DNA from: Virgibacillus aidingensis
Lineage (GTDB): Bacteria; Bacillota; Bacilli; Bacillales; Amphibacillaceae
DNA: 37,417 bases
Direction of reading: 5' to 3'
Assembly: GCF_010994035.1 (NCBI RefSeq)
Contig: NZ_WIXN01000030.1
Span: forward strand, 1 to 37,417
The notes beneath the pieces are model-generated. The model worked only from the letters and a program-made list of their open reading frames with translations, did not search any database and was not told where the DNA came from. Each line of letters starts with the position of its first letter. Position 1 is the stretch's first letter. Positions 1 through 7,460 of this stretch are shown in pieces. A program made the position numbers and the translations under genes.

Positions 1-4
1 TTGA

Positions 5-32
5 CAAAAAAATAAAGCCATTATAAGGCTTT
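5..32 (-). terminator. Rho-independent terminator after the lexA fragment
   Basis: Read on the minus strand, AAAGCC, a 7-nt loop and GGCTTT are followed by a run of seven T. It starts about 19 nt after the stop of the short lexA frame, so transcription of the fragment appears to end here and no room is left for the missing LexA domains. Confidence 0.75.
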
Positions 33-50
33 TGCGATTTTTATGATAGA

Positions 51-170
51 TTAAGTGTCAAACTCCCGAGCAATTTCTCTTACTGAAGGCGGATACCCTT
101 TCTCTTCAACCTGCTCTTTAATAAAATCCATGATTGCCTGCTGTCTTTTAGATAGCTTTGTAATTGTCAT
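51..170 (-). pseudogene. lexA: Truncated LexA repressor, N-terminal 39 residues only
   Basis: LexA normally represses the SOS regulon and is inactivated by RecA-stimulated self-cleavage. The frame opens with ATG behind a good site (GAGGGGAG) and begins [10 protein letters not shown], with [10 protein letters not shown] at residues 25-34, which is the start of the LexA winged-helix domain. It then leaves the family pattern (REFDT) and stops, where a full LexA has about 205 residues. The recognition helix, cleavage site and Ser/Lys protease dyad are all absent, so the product should not bind or cleave. It lies in the usual lexA place, divergent from yneA. I read it as a remnant of an internal deletion; a short functional peptide is less likely. 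A working lexA would have to be elsewhere. Confidence 0.75.
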
Positions 171-232
171 TTCTTTCTCCCCTCGTACATATTAATAAGT
201 AATACTAGTCTACCATTTATTATTTAACTAAG

Positions 233-246
233 CAAACATTCGTTCT
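233..246. promoter_or_regulatory. LexA (SOS) box, lexA-proximal
   Basis: CAAACATTCGTTCT differs from the Bacillus SOS consensus CGAAC-N4-GTTCG at the second and last positions. It lies between the divergent lexA fragment and yneA, where autoregulation of lexA would act. Confidence 0.6.
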
Positions 247-255
247 AAAAAAAGC

Positions 256-284
256 TTGACAAGACCGTATGTTCGTGAAATAAT
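256..284 (+). promoter_or_regulatory. Sigma-A promoter of yneA-yneB
   Basis: TTGACA at 256-261 and AATAAT at 279-284 are separated by exactly 17 bp. This is a near-consensus promoter, and its spacer contains a LexA half-site, so binding there would block RNA polymerase. Confidence 0.75.
262..275. promoter_or_regulatory. LexA (SOS) box inside the yneA promoter spacer
   Basis: AGACCGTATGTTCG has a perfect right half (GTTCG) and a degenerate left half (3 of 5). It fills most of the interval between the -35 and -10 elements. Confidence 0.5.
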
Positions 285-291
285 AAGAATA

Positions 292-305
292 CGAACAAAG
301 GTTCT
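292..305. promoter_or_regulatory. LexA (SOS) box downstream of the yneA -10
   Basis: CGAACAAAGGTTCT has a perfect left half and a one-base-off right half. It is the best SOS box of the three and covers the likely transcription start of yneA. Confidence 0.75.
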
Positions 306-329
306 TGAATGGTAAAGGAGGCAAAAATA

Positions 330-422
330 ATGTTTAATAGAATTTCAAAGGTGGACCTATTTTATATTGCTATTTTTGGCCTGTCTCTGATATTTCTCTA
401 TATTGCAATGGTAACGAGTTAA
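330..422 (+). CDS. yneA: 30-residue membrane peptide in the yneA position (SOS-regulated)
   Basis: In B. subtilis YneA is a roughly 100-residue SOS-induced cell-division inhibitor with an N-terminal membrane segment and a LysM domain. Here the frame at the same locus has only 30 codons: a short basic N-terminus (Arg4, Lys7), then an uninterrupted hydrophobic stretch from about residue 10 to 28, then the stop. No LysM domain follows in any frame before yneB. Translation looks real: AAAGGAGG lies 8 nt before the ATG and the gene sits behind three SOS boxes. It ends 11 nt before yneB, so both are probably one transcript. It could be a truncated YneA that keeps the membrane segment, or a separate SOS membrane peptide. 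The name rests on position and hydrophobic pattern, not on a family match. Confidence 0.6.
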   Translation: MFNRISKVDLFYIAIFGLSLIFLYIAMVTS

Positions 423-433
423 TTGAGGTGTAA

Positions 434-1075
<642 letters not shown>

Positions 1076-1102
1076 ATCTTATATGCAAGAACGCTACATT
1101 AG

Positions 1103-1131
1103 AAAACAGGAAGTTATATTCCTGTTTTTTT
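1103..1131 (+). terminator. Terminator after yneB
   Basis: A perfect 10-bp stem (AAAACAGGAA / TTCCTGTTTT) with a 6-nt loop runs into T residues, 28 nt after the yneB stop. It should reduce SOS read-through into ynzC. Confidence 0.85.
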
Positions 1132-1208
1132 ATATGGTGCCGTATTTTCGTGTTACAATGAAAAAATGAAGATAAGGTTATAAATTTGATCCCATTGGAG
1201 GTTATCCC

Positions 1209-1442
1209 ATGCTGTCAAAAGATGAAATAGAACGGATTAATTACCTGGCCCGAAAAGCAAAGGAAACAGGACTGACCGAAAAAGAAAAAAAAGAACAGAA
1301 AGAGCTCAGGGAAGCCTATTTAAAAAATGTCCGCAGCTCTTTTAAAAATCAATTTAAAACGATGAAAGTAGTTGATCCTAAAGGAAATGATGTTACTCCT
1401 CAAAAAGTAAAGGATATGCAGAAGAAAAGTAAGAAAAAGTAG
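1209..1442 (+). CDS. ynzC: UPF0291 (DUF896) protein YnzC
   Basis: A 77-residue, highly charged, lysine-rich protein with the UPF0291 opening (LSKDEIERINYLARKAKETG), predicted to be a short two-helix hairpin with a basic tail ending in KKSKKK. Its length equals that of B. subtilis YnzC. It is cytoplasmic, with no membrane segment. A GGAGG-type site precedes the ATG. In B. subtilis it is the third gene of the SOS operon; here a strong terminator separates it from yneB, so it may be only partly co-regulated. Its function is unknown. Confidence 0.88.
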   Translation: MLSKDEIERINYLARKAKETGLTEKEKKEQKELREAYLKNVRSSFKNQFKTMKVVDPKGNDVTPQKVKDMQKKSKKK

Positions 1443-1569
1443 AAGAAGGATTATTTAAGATGTATGTTTTAGTGGATGTCCGTTATCTGTTTACTTGTGA
1501 CAAGGTGTATTTCATTATAGAATAGAGAAGGTTATCATTATCGGTTAAAATGCGGAAGGAGTTAACACT

Positions 1570-3573
1570 ATGTCGAATAACATTGAAGAGTTATCCATTA
1601 ACACAATAAGAACTTTATCGATTGATGCTATCGAAAACGCAAATTCAGGCCATCCCGGTTTGCCCATGGGCGCTGCACCGATGGCTTATACTTTGTGGAC
1701 GGAATTCATGAACCATAACCCGGCTAATTCCAAATGGTTCAACCGGGATCGTTTTGTACTTTCTGCGGGTCATGGCTCCATGCTGTTGTATAGCTTATTG
1801 CATCTGTCCGGTTACAATGTGACGATGGATGATATTAAAAGTTTCCGCCAGTGGGATTCCAAAACACCCGGACACCCTGAAGTACACCATACGGATGGCG
1901 TTGAAGCAACAACCGGGCCATTGGGACAGGGGATTGCCATGTCCGTAGGTATGGCTATGGCTGAGGCCCATCTTGCGGGGAAATTTAATCAGCCGGATTT
2001 ATCTATTGTAGATCATTACACATACGCGCTGATCAGTGACGGCGACGTTATGGAAGGCATTTCACATGAGGCTGCCTCATTGGCAGGACATCTTGGATTG
2101 GGCAAATTAATTGCTTTATATGATTCCAATGATATTTCCCTTGACGGTGATTTAAACCGATCCTTTTCGGAAAATACGGAGCTCAGATTCAAGGCGTATG
2201 GCTGGCAGGTATTGCGGGTAGAAGACGGAAATGATATTGAAGCAATCAGAAAAGCAATTAAAGAGGCAAAAGAAAATACGGATCAGCCGACCCTGATTGA
2301 GGTAAAGACGGTGATCGGCTATGGTTCTCCAAATAAATCTGCATCAGCTGCATCCCACGGAGCTCCGCTTGGCGGTGATGAAGTTAAACTGACAAAGGAA
2401 TATTACAAATGGACACACAAAGATTTTCATGTTCCTGAGGAGGTATATGCAGATTTTAAAGAAAAAATCGGAGCACCTGGTGCGGAAGCTGAAAATGACT
2501 GGAATGCACTACTAAAAACCTATCATGAAAAATACCCTGATTTTGCAAGGGATTTTGAGCTTGCTATAAACGGGAAACTGCCTGACAGCTGGGAAAAAGG
2601 ACTCCCAACTTTTGAACCTGGCGATGATACACTGGCAACAAGGGCTGCCTCCGGAAAAGTTCTCAATGCCATAGCAGAGTCCGTTCCGAACTTTTTTGGC
2701 GGAAGTGCCGATTTAGCCGGTTCAAATAAGACAACAATCAATGATGAAGCGGATTTCTCCCGTGAAAACTATTCGGGCAGAAATGTGTGGTTTGGCGTAC
2801 GGGAACATGCCATGGGAGCGGCTTTGAACGGGATGGCTTTACATGGCGGCCTGAAAGTGTATGCCGGTACGTTCTTTGTATTCAGTGATTATTTAAGACC
2901 GGCTGTTCGTTTGTCATCAATCATGCAGACACCTGTCACATATGTATTTACACATGATTCCATTGCTGTAGGGGAAGATGGTCCGACACATGAGCCCGTC
3001 GAACACCTGGCTGCACTACGGGCAATGCCGGGATTATCACTTATCCGTCCGGCAGATGGAAATGAAACACAGGCTGCATGGCGCCTGTCTCTGGAATCTG
3101 ATAACAAGCCAACTGCTCTTGTGCTGACCAGACAAAACCTGCCCACACTAAAGGGTACAAAACAAATGGCCTATGATGGAGTTAAAAAGGGAGCCTATGT
3201 TATTAGCAAATCAGAAAGAGAAAATCCTGATGCATTATTAATCGCTACAGGATCCGAAGTTCAATTAGCAGTGGAAGCACAAAAAGCATTAAGCGAAAAA
3301 GGGATAGAAGTCAATGTTATAAGCATGCCTTCCTGGGACCGCTTCAACGAGCAGGATGAATCTTATAAAAATGAGGTGCTGCCTCCTCACATTACAAAAC
3401 GACTGGCGATTGAAATGGCTTCTCCGTTTGGCTGGGAACGCTATGTCGGGGATGAAGGAAAGGTCCTTGGCATCGATACTTTTGGTGCGTCGGCAAAAGG
3501 AGATAAAGTAGTGGAGGAATACGGTTTTACAGTGGAAAATGTAATAGAACAAGTGGAGTCGCTTTTAAATTAA
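1570..3573 (+). CDS. tkt: Transketolase
   Basis: A thiamine diphosphate enzyme that moves two-carbon units from ketoses to aldoses in the non-oxidative pentose phosphate pathway; cytoplasmic. 667 residues, the usual length. Seen in order: the pyrophosphate-domain opening with SGHPGLPMG (His28), AGHGSMLLY (His68), TPGHPE (His102), the ThDP/Mg2+ stretch SDGDVMEG (156-162) through YDSND (184-188), the Pyr domain with VREHAMG, and the C-terminal domain with IATGSE. The start ATG follows GGAAGGAG. It is a single-gene unit with its own terminator and sits between ynzC and sirA as in B. subtilis. Confidence 0.98.
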   Translation: MSNNIEELSINTIRTLSIDAIENANSGHPGLPMGAAPMAYTLWTEFMNHNPANSKWFNRDRFVLSAGHGSMLLYSLLHLSGYNVTMDDIKSFRQWDSKTPGHPEVHHTDGVEATTGPLGQGIAMSVGMAMAEAHLAGKFNQPDLSIVDHYTYALISDGDVMEGISHEAASLAGHLGLGKLIALYDSNDISLDGDLNRSFSENTELRFKAYGWQVLRVEDGNDIEAIRKAIKEAKENTDQPTLIEVKTVIGYGSPNKSASAASHGAPLGGDEVKLTKEYYKWTHKDFHVPEEVYADFKEKIGAPGAEAENDWNALLKTYHEKYPDFARDFELAINGKLPDSWEKGLPTFEPGDDTLATRAASGKVLNAIAESVPNFFGGSADLAGSNKTTINDEADFSRENYSGRNVWFGVREHAMGAALNGMALHGGLKVYAGTFFVFSDYLRPAVRLSSIMQTPVTYVFTHDSIAVGEDGPTHEPVEHLAALRAMPGLSLIRPADGNETQAAWRLSLESDNKPTALVLTRQNLPTLKGTKQMAYDGVKKGAYVISKSERENPDALLIATGSEVQLAVEAQKALSEKGIEVNVISMPSWDRFNEQDESYKNEVLPPHITKRLAIEMASPFGWERYVGDEGKVLGIDTFGASAKGDKVVEEYGFTVENVIEQVESLLN

Positions 3574-3579
3574 ATAGAA

Positions 3580-3604
3580 GGCGGCTGTTCCATGGCCGCT
3601 TTTT
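3580..3604 (+). terminator. Terminator after tkt
   Basis: GCGGC, a 9-nt loop and GCCGC are followed by T5, starting 7 nt after the tkt stop. Confidence 0.75.
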
Positions 3605-3610
3605 GAGCCA

Positions 3611-3619
3611 ATCGACAAA
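3611..3619 (-). promoter_or_regulatory. Possible Spo0A box upstream of sirA
   Basis: Read on the minus strand it is TTTGTCGAT, one base off the Spo0A recognition TTTGTCGAA. It lies about 50 bp before the sirA -10. B. subtilis sirA is activated by Spo0A, so position and role fit. Confidence 0.4.
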
Positions 3620-3669
3620 AGTAGTGCATATTTTTAATGTAAAGTGACATTATTCTGACATAGAGTACG

Positions 3670-3675
3670 TATAAT
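3670..3675 (+). promoter_or_regulatory. -10 element of the sirA promoter
   Basis: A perfect TATAAT precedes the sirA ribosome binding site by about 10 nt. No good -35 lies at 17 bp (GTGACA is 20 bp away), which is what an activator-dependent promoter would show. Confidence 0.5.
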
Positions 3676-3698
3676 AGAGAATAAAGGAGGAGCTCTCT

Positions 3699-4154
3699 AT
3701 GTATACGTATTCTATTTATTGGATCACAGAGGAAATTGCGAACCATTACTTTCACAAAAGTGATATTTTATACCGTTTTATCAAAAGCTATCAAAATAAT
3801 AAAGCCAGAAGAGATCTGCAATTACAATTTAACTATATTACCCGTTATTATTCCTATGAGAAACTTATCAGCCATATGAAAAAGCATTGTGCCAAAAGGC
3901 GTGCAAATTTACATATCAACGGTTCTCATATAACTATTTGTCAGGATGGAAGCTGTATTTCTTTATTTATGAATGAAAAACATATAGAATTTCGTTGTAA
4001 TACGTTACAGGAAGCGGAAGAATTGCTCTTTCCGATGCTGCGGGAATATGAACGATTGCTTTTTATAACAGGAAAAAATGATTTTGGATGGATATCTCCT
4101 GTTTTATTTACGAATAAAGAGGAAATAAATCTCCTATTGTATTCCAACTCATGA
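3699..4154 (+). CDS. sirA: Sporulation inhibitor of replication SirA
   Basis: SirA binds domain I of DnaA and stops new rounds of replication as sporulation begins. This frame has 151 residues (B. subtilis SirA is 148). The N-terminal signature is visible: an aromatic start (YTYSIYWI), then TEEIANHYFHKSD at residues 10-22, closely like KEEFANHYFGRES of the B. subtilis protein, and a C-terminal FGWISPV like YGWLNPV. The middle is divergent, as is normal for this family. AAAGGAGG precedes the ATG. It lies between tkt and yneF, the conserved location. A Spo0A-like box upstream agrees with the expected control. Confidence 0.88.
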   Translation: MYTYSIYWITEEIANHYFHKSDILYRFIKSYQNNKARRDLQLQFNYITRYYSYEKLISHMKKHCAKRRANLHINGSHITICQDGSCISLFMNEKHIEFRCNTLQEAEELLFPMLREYERLLFITGKNDFGWISPVLFTNKEEINLLLYSNS

Positions 4155-4213
4155 TTTACTATACTATATAGGGGTTAGAGAAAAAGAGACAACACGAAGG
4201 AGGAAAGCAAGGC

Positions 4214-4435
4214 ATGAGCACGATTTGGGTTGTATTAATTGCTATCACAGCGTTACTGGCCGGTGTTGCTCTTGGATTTTTTATTGCAAGAAAATATATG
4301 ATGAATTACTTAAAAAAGAATCCGCCTATTAATGAGCAAATGCTTCGTACGTTAATGATGCAAATGGGACAGAAACCATCACAGAAGAAAATCAATCAAA
4401 TGATGCGGGCAATGAATAATCAGCAGGACAAATAA
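4214..4435 (+). CDS. yneF: UPF0154 membrane protein YneF
   Basis: A 73-residue protein with one N-terminal transmembrane helix (about residues 4-25, ending in GFFIARKYM) and a cytoplasmic tail containing the family pattern [30 protein letters not shown]. The tail is methionine- and glutamine-rich and probably helical. AAGGAGGA precedes the ATG. It stands in the conserved place after sirA. The molecular role of UPF0154 is not established. Confidence 0.9.
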   Translation: MSTIWVVLIAITALLAGVALGFFIARKYMMNYLKKNPPINEQMLRTLMMQMGQKPSQKKINQMMRAMNNQQDK

Positions 4436-4474
4436 GCTATAATATTATTGCAGCATGCAATAATAGCTTTAGAT

Positions 4475-4510
4475 CACCCCTTACATTTCTTTGTAAGGGG
4501 TGAAATTATA
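4475..4510 (+). terminator. Terminator after yneF
   Basis: An 11-bp perfect stem (CACCCCTTACA / TGTAAGGGGTG) with a 6-nt loop. A second AT-rich inverted repeat (4436-4466) lies just before it. The following tail is A/T-rich but not a pure T run. Confidence 0.65.
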
Positions 4511-4628
4511 TTTATACGTTAAAAACGATGATTAAAGTAAAAGTTTCAGTTTATTGTCATATTCATTGGGTTTATTGCTTTTGGGTTCTGTTACAATAGA
4601 GACAACAAGGTCTCTGGGGGGTTTTGCA

Positions 4629-5333
4629 ATGTCTGAAATTAATATATTCCTTGCTTTTGGAGCAGGCTTTTTATCTTTTGTGTCACCCTGTGTACTGCCG
4701 CTGTATCCTGCATTTTTATCTTATATAACAGGAATGAGTGTCAGTGAATTAAAAGAAGAGAATAACAAAATCAATAAAAAGGCATTATTGCATACAGTTT
4801 TTTTCCTGCTTGGTTTTTCGGCGGTATTTGTGATGCTCGGTTTTACTGCTTCCTTTGTTTCCGATTTCCTGTTGACATACCAGGATCTGATCAGACAAGT
4901 GGGAGCTATTGTAATCATCTTCTTTGGTCTGGTTATTGTCGGCGTACTTAACTTTAATTTTTTAATCAAAAATAGATCAATTTCGTTTAAAAACAGACCT
5001 GCCGGATTTTTTGGTTCATTCCTCATCGGTCTGGCCTTTTCCCTGGGCTGGACGCCATGCACGGGTCCAATACTTGCAGTAGTATTTGCACTGGCTGCTA
5101 CAGATCCGCAAGTCGGCATGGTAATGATGCTCAGCTATGTACTTGGTTTTTCCATTCCGTTTTTAGTGATGGCATTCTTCATCGGAAAAATGAATTGGAT
5201 TAAAAAGCACAGTATGAAAATCGTTAAAATAGGCGGTTATTTAATGATCTTTGTCGGAATAGCTTTATTTTTTGACTGGATGACAAAATTGACTTCGATT
5301 TTAGCTGCCTGGTTTGGGTTCTACGGATTCTGA
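4629..5333 (+). CDS. ccdA: Cytochrome c-type biogenesis protein CcdA
   Basis: CcdA passes reducing power from cytoplasmic thioredoxin across the membrane to extracellular thiol-disulfide proteins such as ResA, needed for cytochrome c maturation and endospore cortex formation. With the chosen start it has 234 residues, the family length, and six hydrophobic segments. The two redox cysteines are visible in SFVSPCVLPLYP (first segment) and LGWTPCTGPIL (fourth segment). The ATG at 4629 follows GGGGGG; an upstream in-frame start would add a 25-residue extension without a ribosome site. In B. subtilis it leads an operon with ccdB and ccdC; here a terminator and a repeat region separate them. Confidence 0.93.
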   Translation: MSEINIFLAFGAGFLSFVSPCVLPLYPAFLSYITGMSVSELKEENNKINKKALLHTVFFLLGFSAVFVMLGFTASFVSDFLLTYQDLIRQVGAIVIIFFGLVIVGVLNFNFLIKNRSISFKNRPAGFFGSFLIGLAFSLGWTPCTGPILAVVFALAATDPQVGMVMMLSYVLGFSIPFLVMAFFIGKMNWIKKHSMKIVKIGGYLMIFVGIALFFDWMTKLTSILAAWFGFYGF

Positions 5334-5349
5334 TATGAAAACGAATTTT

Positions 5350-5400
5350 CTCCCTCTCACATATATACCATCCATGCTATGGGTGTGAGGGGGAGTTTTA
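5350..5400 (+). terminator. Terminator after ccdA
   Basis: An 11-bp perfect stem (CTCCCTCTCAC / GTGAGGGGGAG) with a 24-nt loop, followed by TTTTAT. Confidence 0.75.
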
Positions 5401-5453
5401 TATTCGCAGCTGCCCAGGCATTTCCCGCGCTTCAGCACCTGCAACAGCAACAG

Positions 5454-5566
5454 CATATCTTTACGGTGGGACGAGCATTCTAGCGCAGTCCCATATCTTT
5501 AAGTTGGGACGAGCATTTAGCGCAGTCCCATATCTTTACGGTGGGCCGGGGATTTTAGCACAGTCC
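5454..5566. repeat. Three tandem copies of a 37-38 bp hairpin repeat
   Basis: Copies start at 5454, 5492 and 5529, each beginning CATATCTTTA and containing TGGGAC...GTCCC. Copies 1 and 2 are nearly identical; copy 3 is diverged in its centre. Every copy can fold on itself by GGGAC/GTCCC. Units abut with no spacers. The rest of the ccdA-ccdB gap (5401-5453 and 5567-5700) shows no gene. A related single copy lies at 36299-36326. Confidence 0.85.
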
Positions 5567-5712
5567 CGCGGGTGCTCCGGTTTTACATGGCCCAAAGGTG
5601 TTTTTGCCCTTATTCTTGCATGAATGAAAGAGCATAACCAACCAGGATTTCAAATTTTAATTCTCCGCATAAAGCCGTATTCTTTTAAAAATATTTTAGG
5701 CGGTGCTGGTAA

Positions 5713-5742
5713 TTGACACCGTGTTCCCTTATCATTGATAGT
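5713..5742 (+). promoter_or_regulatory. Candidate promoter of ccdB-ccdC
   Basis: TTGACA at 5713-5718 and GATAGT at 5737-5742 with an 18-bp spacer, 35 nt before the ccdB start. The -10 is only 4 of 6. Confidence 0.45.
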
Positions 5743-5777
5743 ATATGTGTTGCATTATAAAGTAAGGGGGGCAGAGA

Positions 5778-6161
5778 ATGGCAGCTATTCTTGTAGTGGA
5801 TGATGCGAAATTTTTAAGAATAACACTGAGAAAATTATTAGAAAAAGATAATCACGAGGTTGTTGGAGAAGCCAAAAACGGGAAAGAAGCCATTACATTA
5901 TACAAAAATTTAAGCCCGGATTTGGTTATCATGGATCTTACCATGCCTGTAATGAACGGTATTGATGCAATGAAGGCAATCATGGAGATAGACAGTAAAG
6001 CAAATATTATCGTCTGTTCGGCAATAGGAGAGCAGAAAGTCGTTGTTCAAGCTATTGAAGCAGGCGGGAAGGATTTTATTTTAAAACCTTTTGAAGAAAG
6101 CAGAATCCTTGAAACTGTCCGCCGTGTATTGGAAAATTTTCATTTGGCTAACATGGTGTAA
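5778..6161 (+). CDS. ccdB: CheY-like single-domain response regulator CcdB (YneI)
   Basis: A stand-alone receiver domain of 127 residues. All phosphorylation residues are present: the acidic pair Asp8-Asp9, phospho-acceptor Asp53 in IMDLTMP, Ser81 and Lys103 followed by Pro104. There is no output domain, so it acts by binding a partner. In B. subtilis yneI lies between ccdA and yneJ; despite the name it is not strictly needed for cytochrome c synthesis, and no kinase partner is established. GGGGGG-type ribosome site before ATG. It probably forms an operon with ccdC, whose ATG follows 50 nt later. The PAS histidine kinase at 7461 is a nearby candidate partner, by position only. Confidence 0.88.
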   Translation: MAAILVVDDAKFLRITLRKLLEKDNHEVVGEAKNGKEAITLYKNLSPDLVIMDLTMPVMNGIDAMKAIMEIDSKANIIVCSAIGEQKVVVQAIEAGGKDFILKPFEESRILETVRRVLENFHLANMV

Positions 6162-6211
6162 GATAATTTAAGTGAAATATACATATTCAGCAAGTGGAGA
6201 GAGTGATCTGC

Positions 6212-6685
6212 ATGTTTTGGTTGGTAGCCAGCACAGCCGTTGCTGCGGTCATGGCTATGGCAATGATTATAGTTCGGTTGAAAGCAGCGAAAAAGCCGAC
6301 AAACGCAAAAAGAATTATGCTGCCGCCCTTATTTATGAGTACAGGGGCATTGATGTTTTTATTTCCTGTATTCCATATTAGCTGGCTGCAATTTTTCGAA
6401 GCAATAGGAGTAGGAGTTGTTTGCTCGTTATTTTTGATTAAAACTTCCAAATTTGAAATTCGTGACCATGCCATTTATTTAATTCCTTCAAAGGCATTCG
6501 CTTTTATTCTGATAGGGCTGCTTGCTTTCCGCATCATTCTAAAACTGCTGGTCGGGAGCACCATTTCCCTGGGAGAAACAAGCGGCATGTTTTTTGTATT
6601 GGCTTTTGGTATGATCATAACCTGGAGAATTTCAATGCTTTATAAATTCCTTCAGCTTGAAAAACAACTGAAAATAGAAGCATAA
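6212..6685 (+). CDS. ccdC: Membrane protein CcdC (YneJ)
   Basis: A 157-residue integral membrane protein with about five hydrophobic segments, the first at residues 1-20 (FWLVASTAVAAVMAMAMIIV). B. subtilis CcdC is 160 residues, encoded after yneI. Its function is unknown and it is dispensable for cytochrome c there. An in-frame GTG at 6194 would add six residues, but the GGAGAG at 6196-6201 then lies inside the gene; this site is correctly spaced for the ATG at 6212, which I therefore prefer. A different open frame overlapping 6172-6381 is a shadow. Confidence 0.87.
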   Translation: MFWLVASTAVAAVMAMAMIIVRLKAAKKPTNAKRIMLPPLFMSTGALMFLFPVFHISWLQFFEAIGVGVVCSLFLIKTSKFEIRDHAIYLIPSKAFAFILIGLLAFRIILKLLVGSTISLGETSGMFFVLAFGMIITWRISMLYKFLQLEKQLKIEA

Positions 6686-6722
6686 AAAATGCGTCTCAGA
6701 ACGAAAAGAGACGCATTTTTTA
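6685..6722. terminator. Bidirectional terminator between ccdC and yneK
   Basis: A 13-bp stem (AAAAATGCGTCTC / GAGACGCATTTTT) with a 10-nt loop and A/T runs on both sides serves the converging genes ccdC and yneK. Confidence 0.9.
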
Positions 6723-6744
6723 TTTAAGCTGTAAAGAAAAAGGG

Positions 6745-7215
6745 TTATTTATATTTTTCCTTCCAGTTTTTTGAATAATCTTCCCTGGACTGTTGGAAGT
6801 ATTGTTTGTAAGGTTCCACATCAATATTTTTCTGTTTGAGTTTTTTCTTTAAAAATCGGTGGTCTCTTTTTGGAGTAGCAATAATGTAACCTTCAATTAA
6901 AATCTCTTTTGAGATAGTATTTTTATTTTTTTCCAGCGCAACCTCACCGATTTTTCCGGCAATTTTGTTTCTTGCTACGTCCCTGAATAGCTCCGGTACA
7001 GGAGAGACCAGTTCCTCAAGTAATTCTTTTTCCTGCTCATTCCACATATGCTTTGTCTTCTCCAAATAGTAATTTTCCCAATCCATGTCAGACTTGCCGT
7101 CCTCTTTTGGGATTTGTTTAAGAAATTTACGAAACATAAAAAATCCGCCGATTGCCATAAAACCGATCATGAGGAAGCCCCAAATAATTATTAAGTAATC
7201 TACAATTATCGACAT
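6745..7215 (-). CDS. yneK: DUF2621 membrane protein YneK
   Basis: A 156-residue protein with one N-terminal transmembrane segment (about residues 5-28, ending MFRKFLK) and a charged cytoplasmic domain rich in Lys and Glu. The order ccdC-yneK and the opposite strand match B. subtilis. AAAGGTG lies 5 nt before the ATG. No catalytic motif is visible and its function is unknown. It shares the bidirectional terminator with ccdC. Confidence 0.85.
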   Translation of the reverse strand: MSIIVDYLIIIWGFLMIGFMAIGGFFMFRKFLKQIPKEDGKSDMDWENYYLEKTKHMWNEQEKELLEELVSPVPELFRDVARNKIAGKIGEVALEKNKNTISKEILIEGYIIATPKRDHRFLKKKLKQKNIDVEPYKQYFQQSREDYSKNWKEKYK

Positions 7216-7302
7216 GATTTCACCTTTTCTTACTTTTATTTTAAATATATTACAAGAGATGACATTATTTTTGTATAATTGATTTATTTTTTGAAATAGT
7301 TA

Positions 7303-7316
7303 TAGTAATATTACTA
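7303..7316. promoter_or_regulatory. 14-bp perfect palindrome upstream of the PAS kinase
   Basis: TAGTAATATTACTA is a perfect palindrome in the AT-rich yneK-kinase gap. It may be an operator, but the region is so AT-rich that chance is possible. Confidence 0.25.
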
Positions 7317-7460
7317 ATAATTGGTTATGTAATTTACTCTATTTAGTTCTATTATAATAATAATCAGCTATACAAACAAGAGTCATAAATGAGTAGAATG
7401 TGACATAACATATATTAGCGGAAGAAGGATGTTGATTTATGTAATAAAGGGGGAGATGTT

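Noticed and set aside
5454..5566. CRISPR-like array
   Set aside because: The units are directly adjacent with no unique spacers, only three copies, and no cas genes nearby.
6172..6381. 69-codon frame overlapping the start of ccdC
   Set aside because: It lies in a different frame across the ccdC ribosome site and membrane segment; no independent signals.
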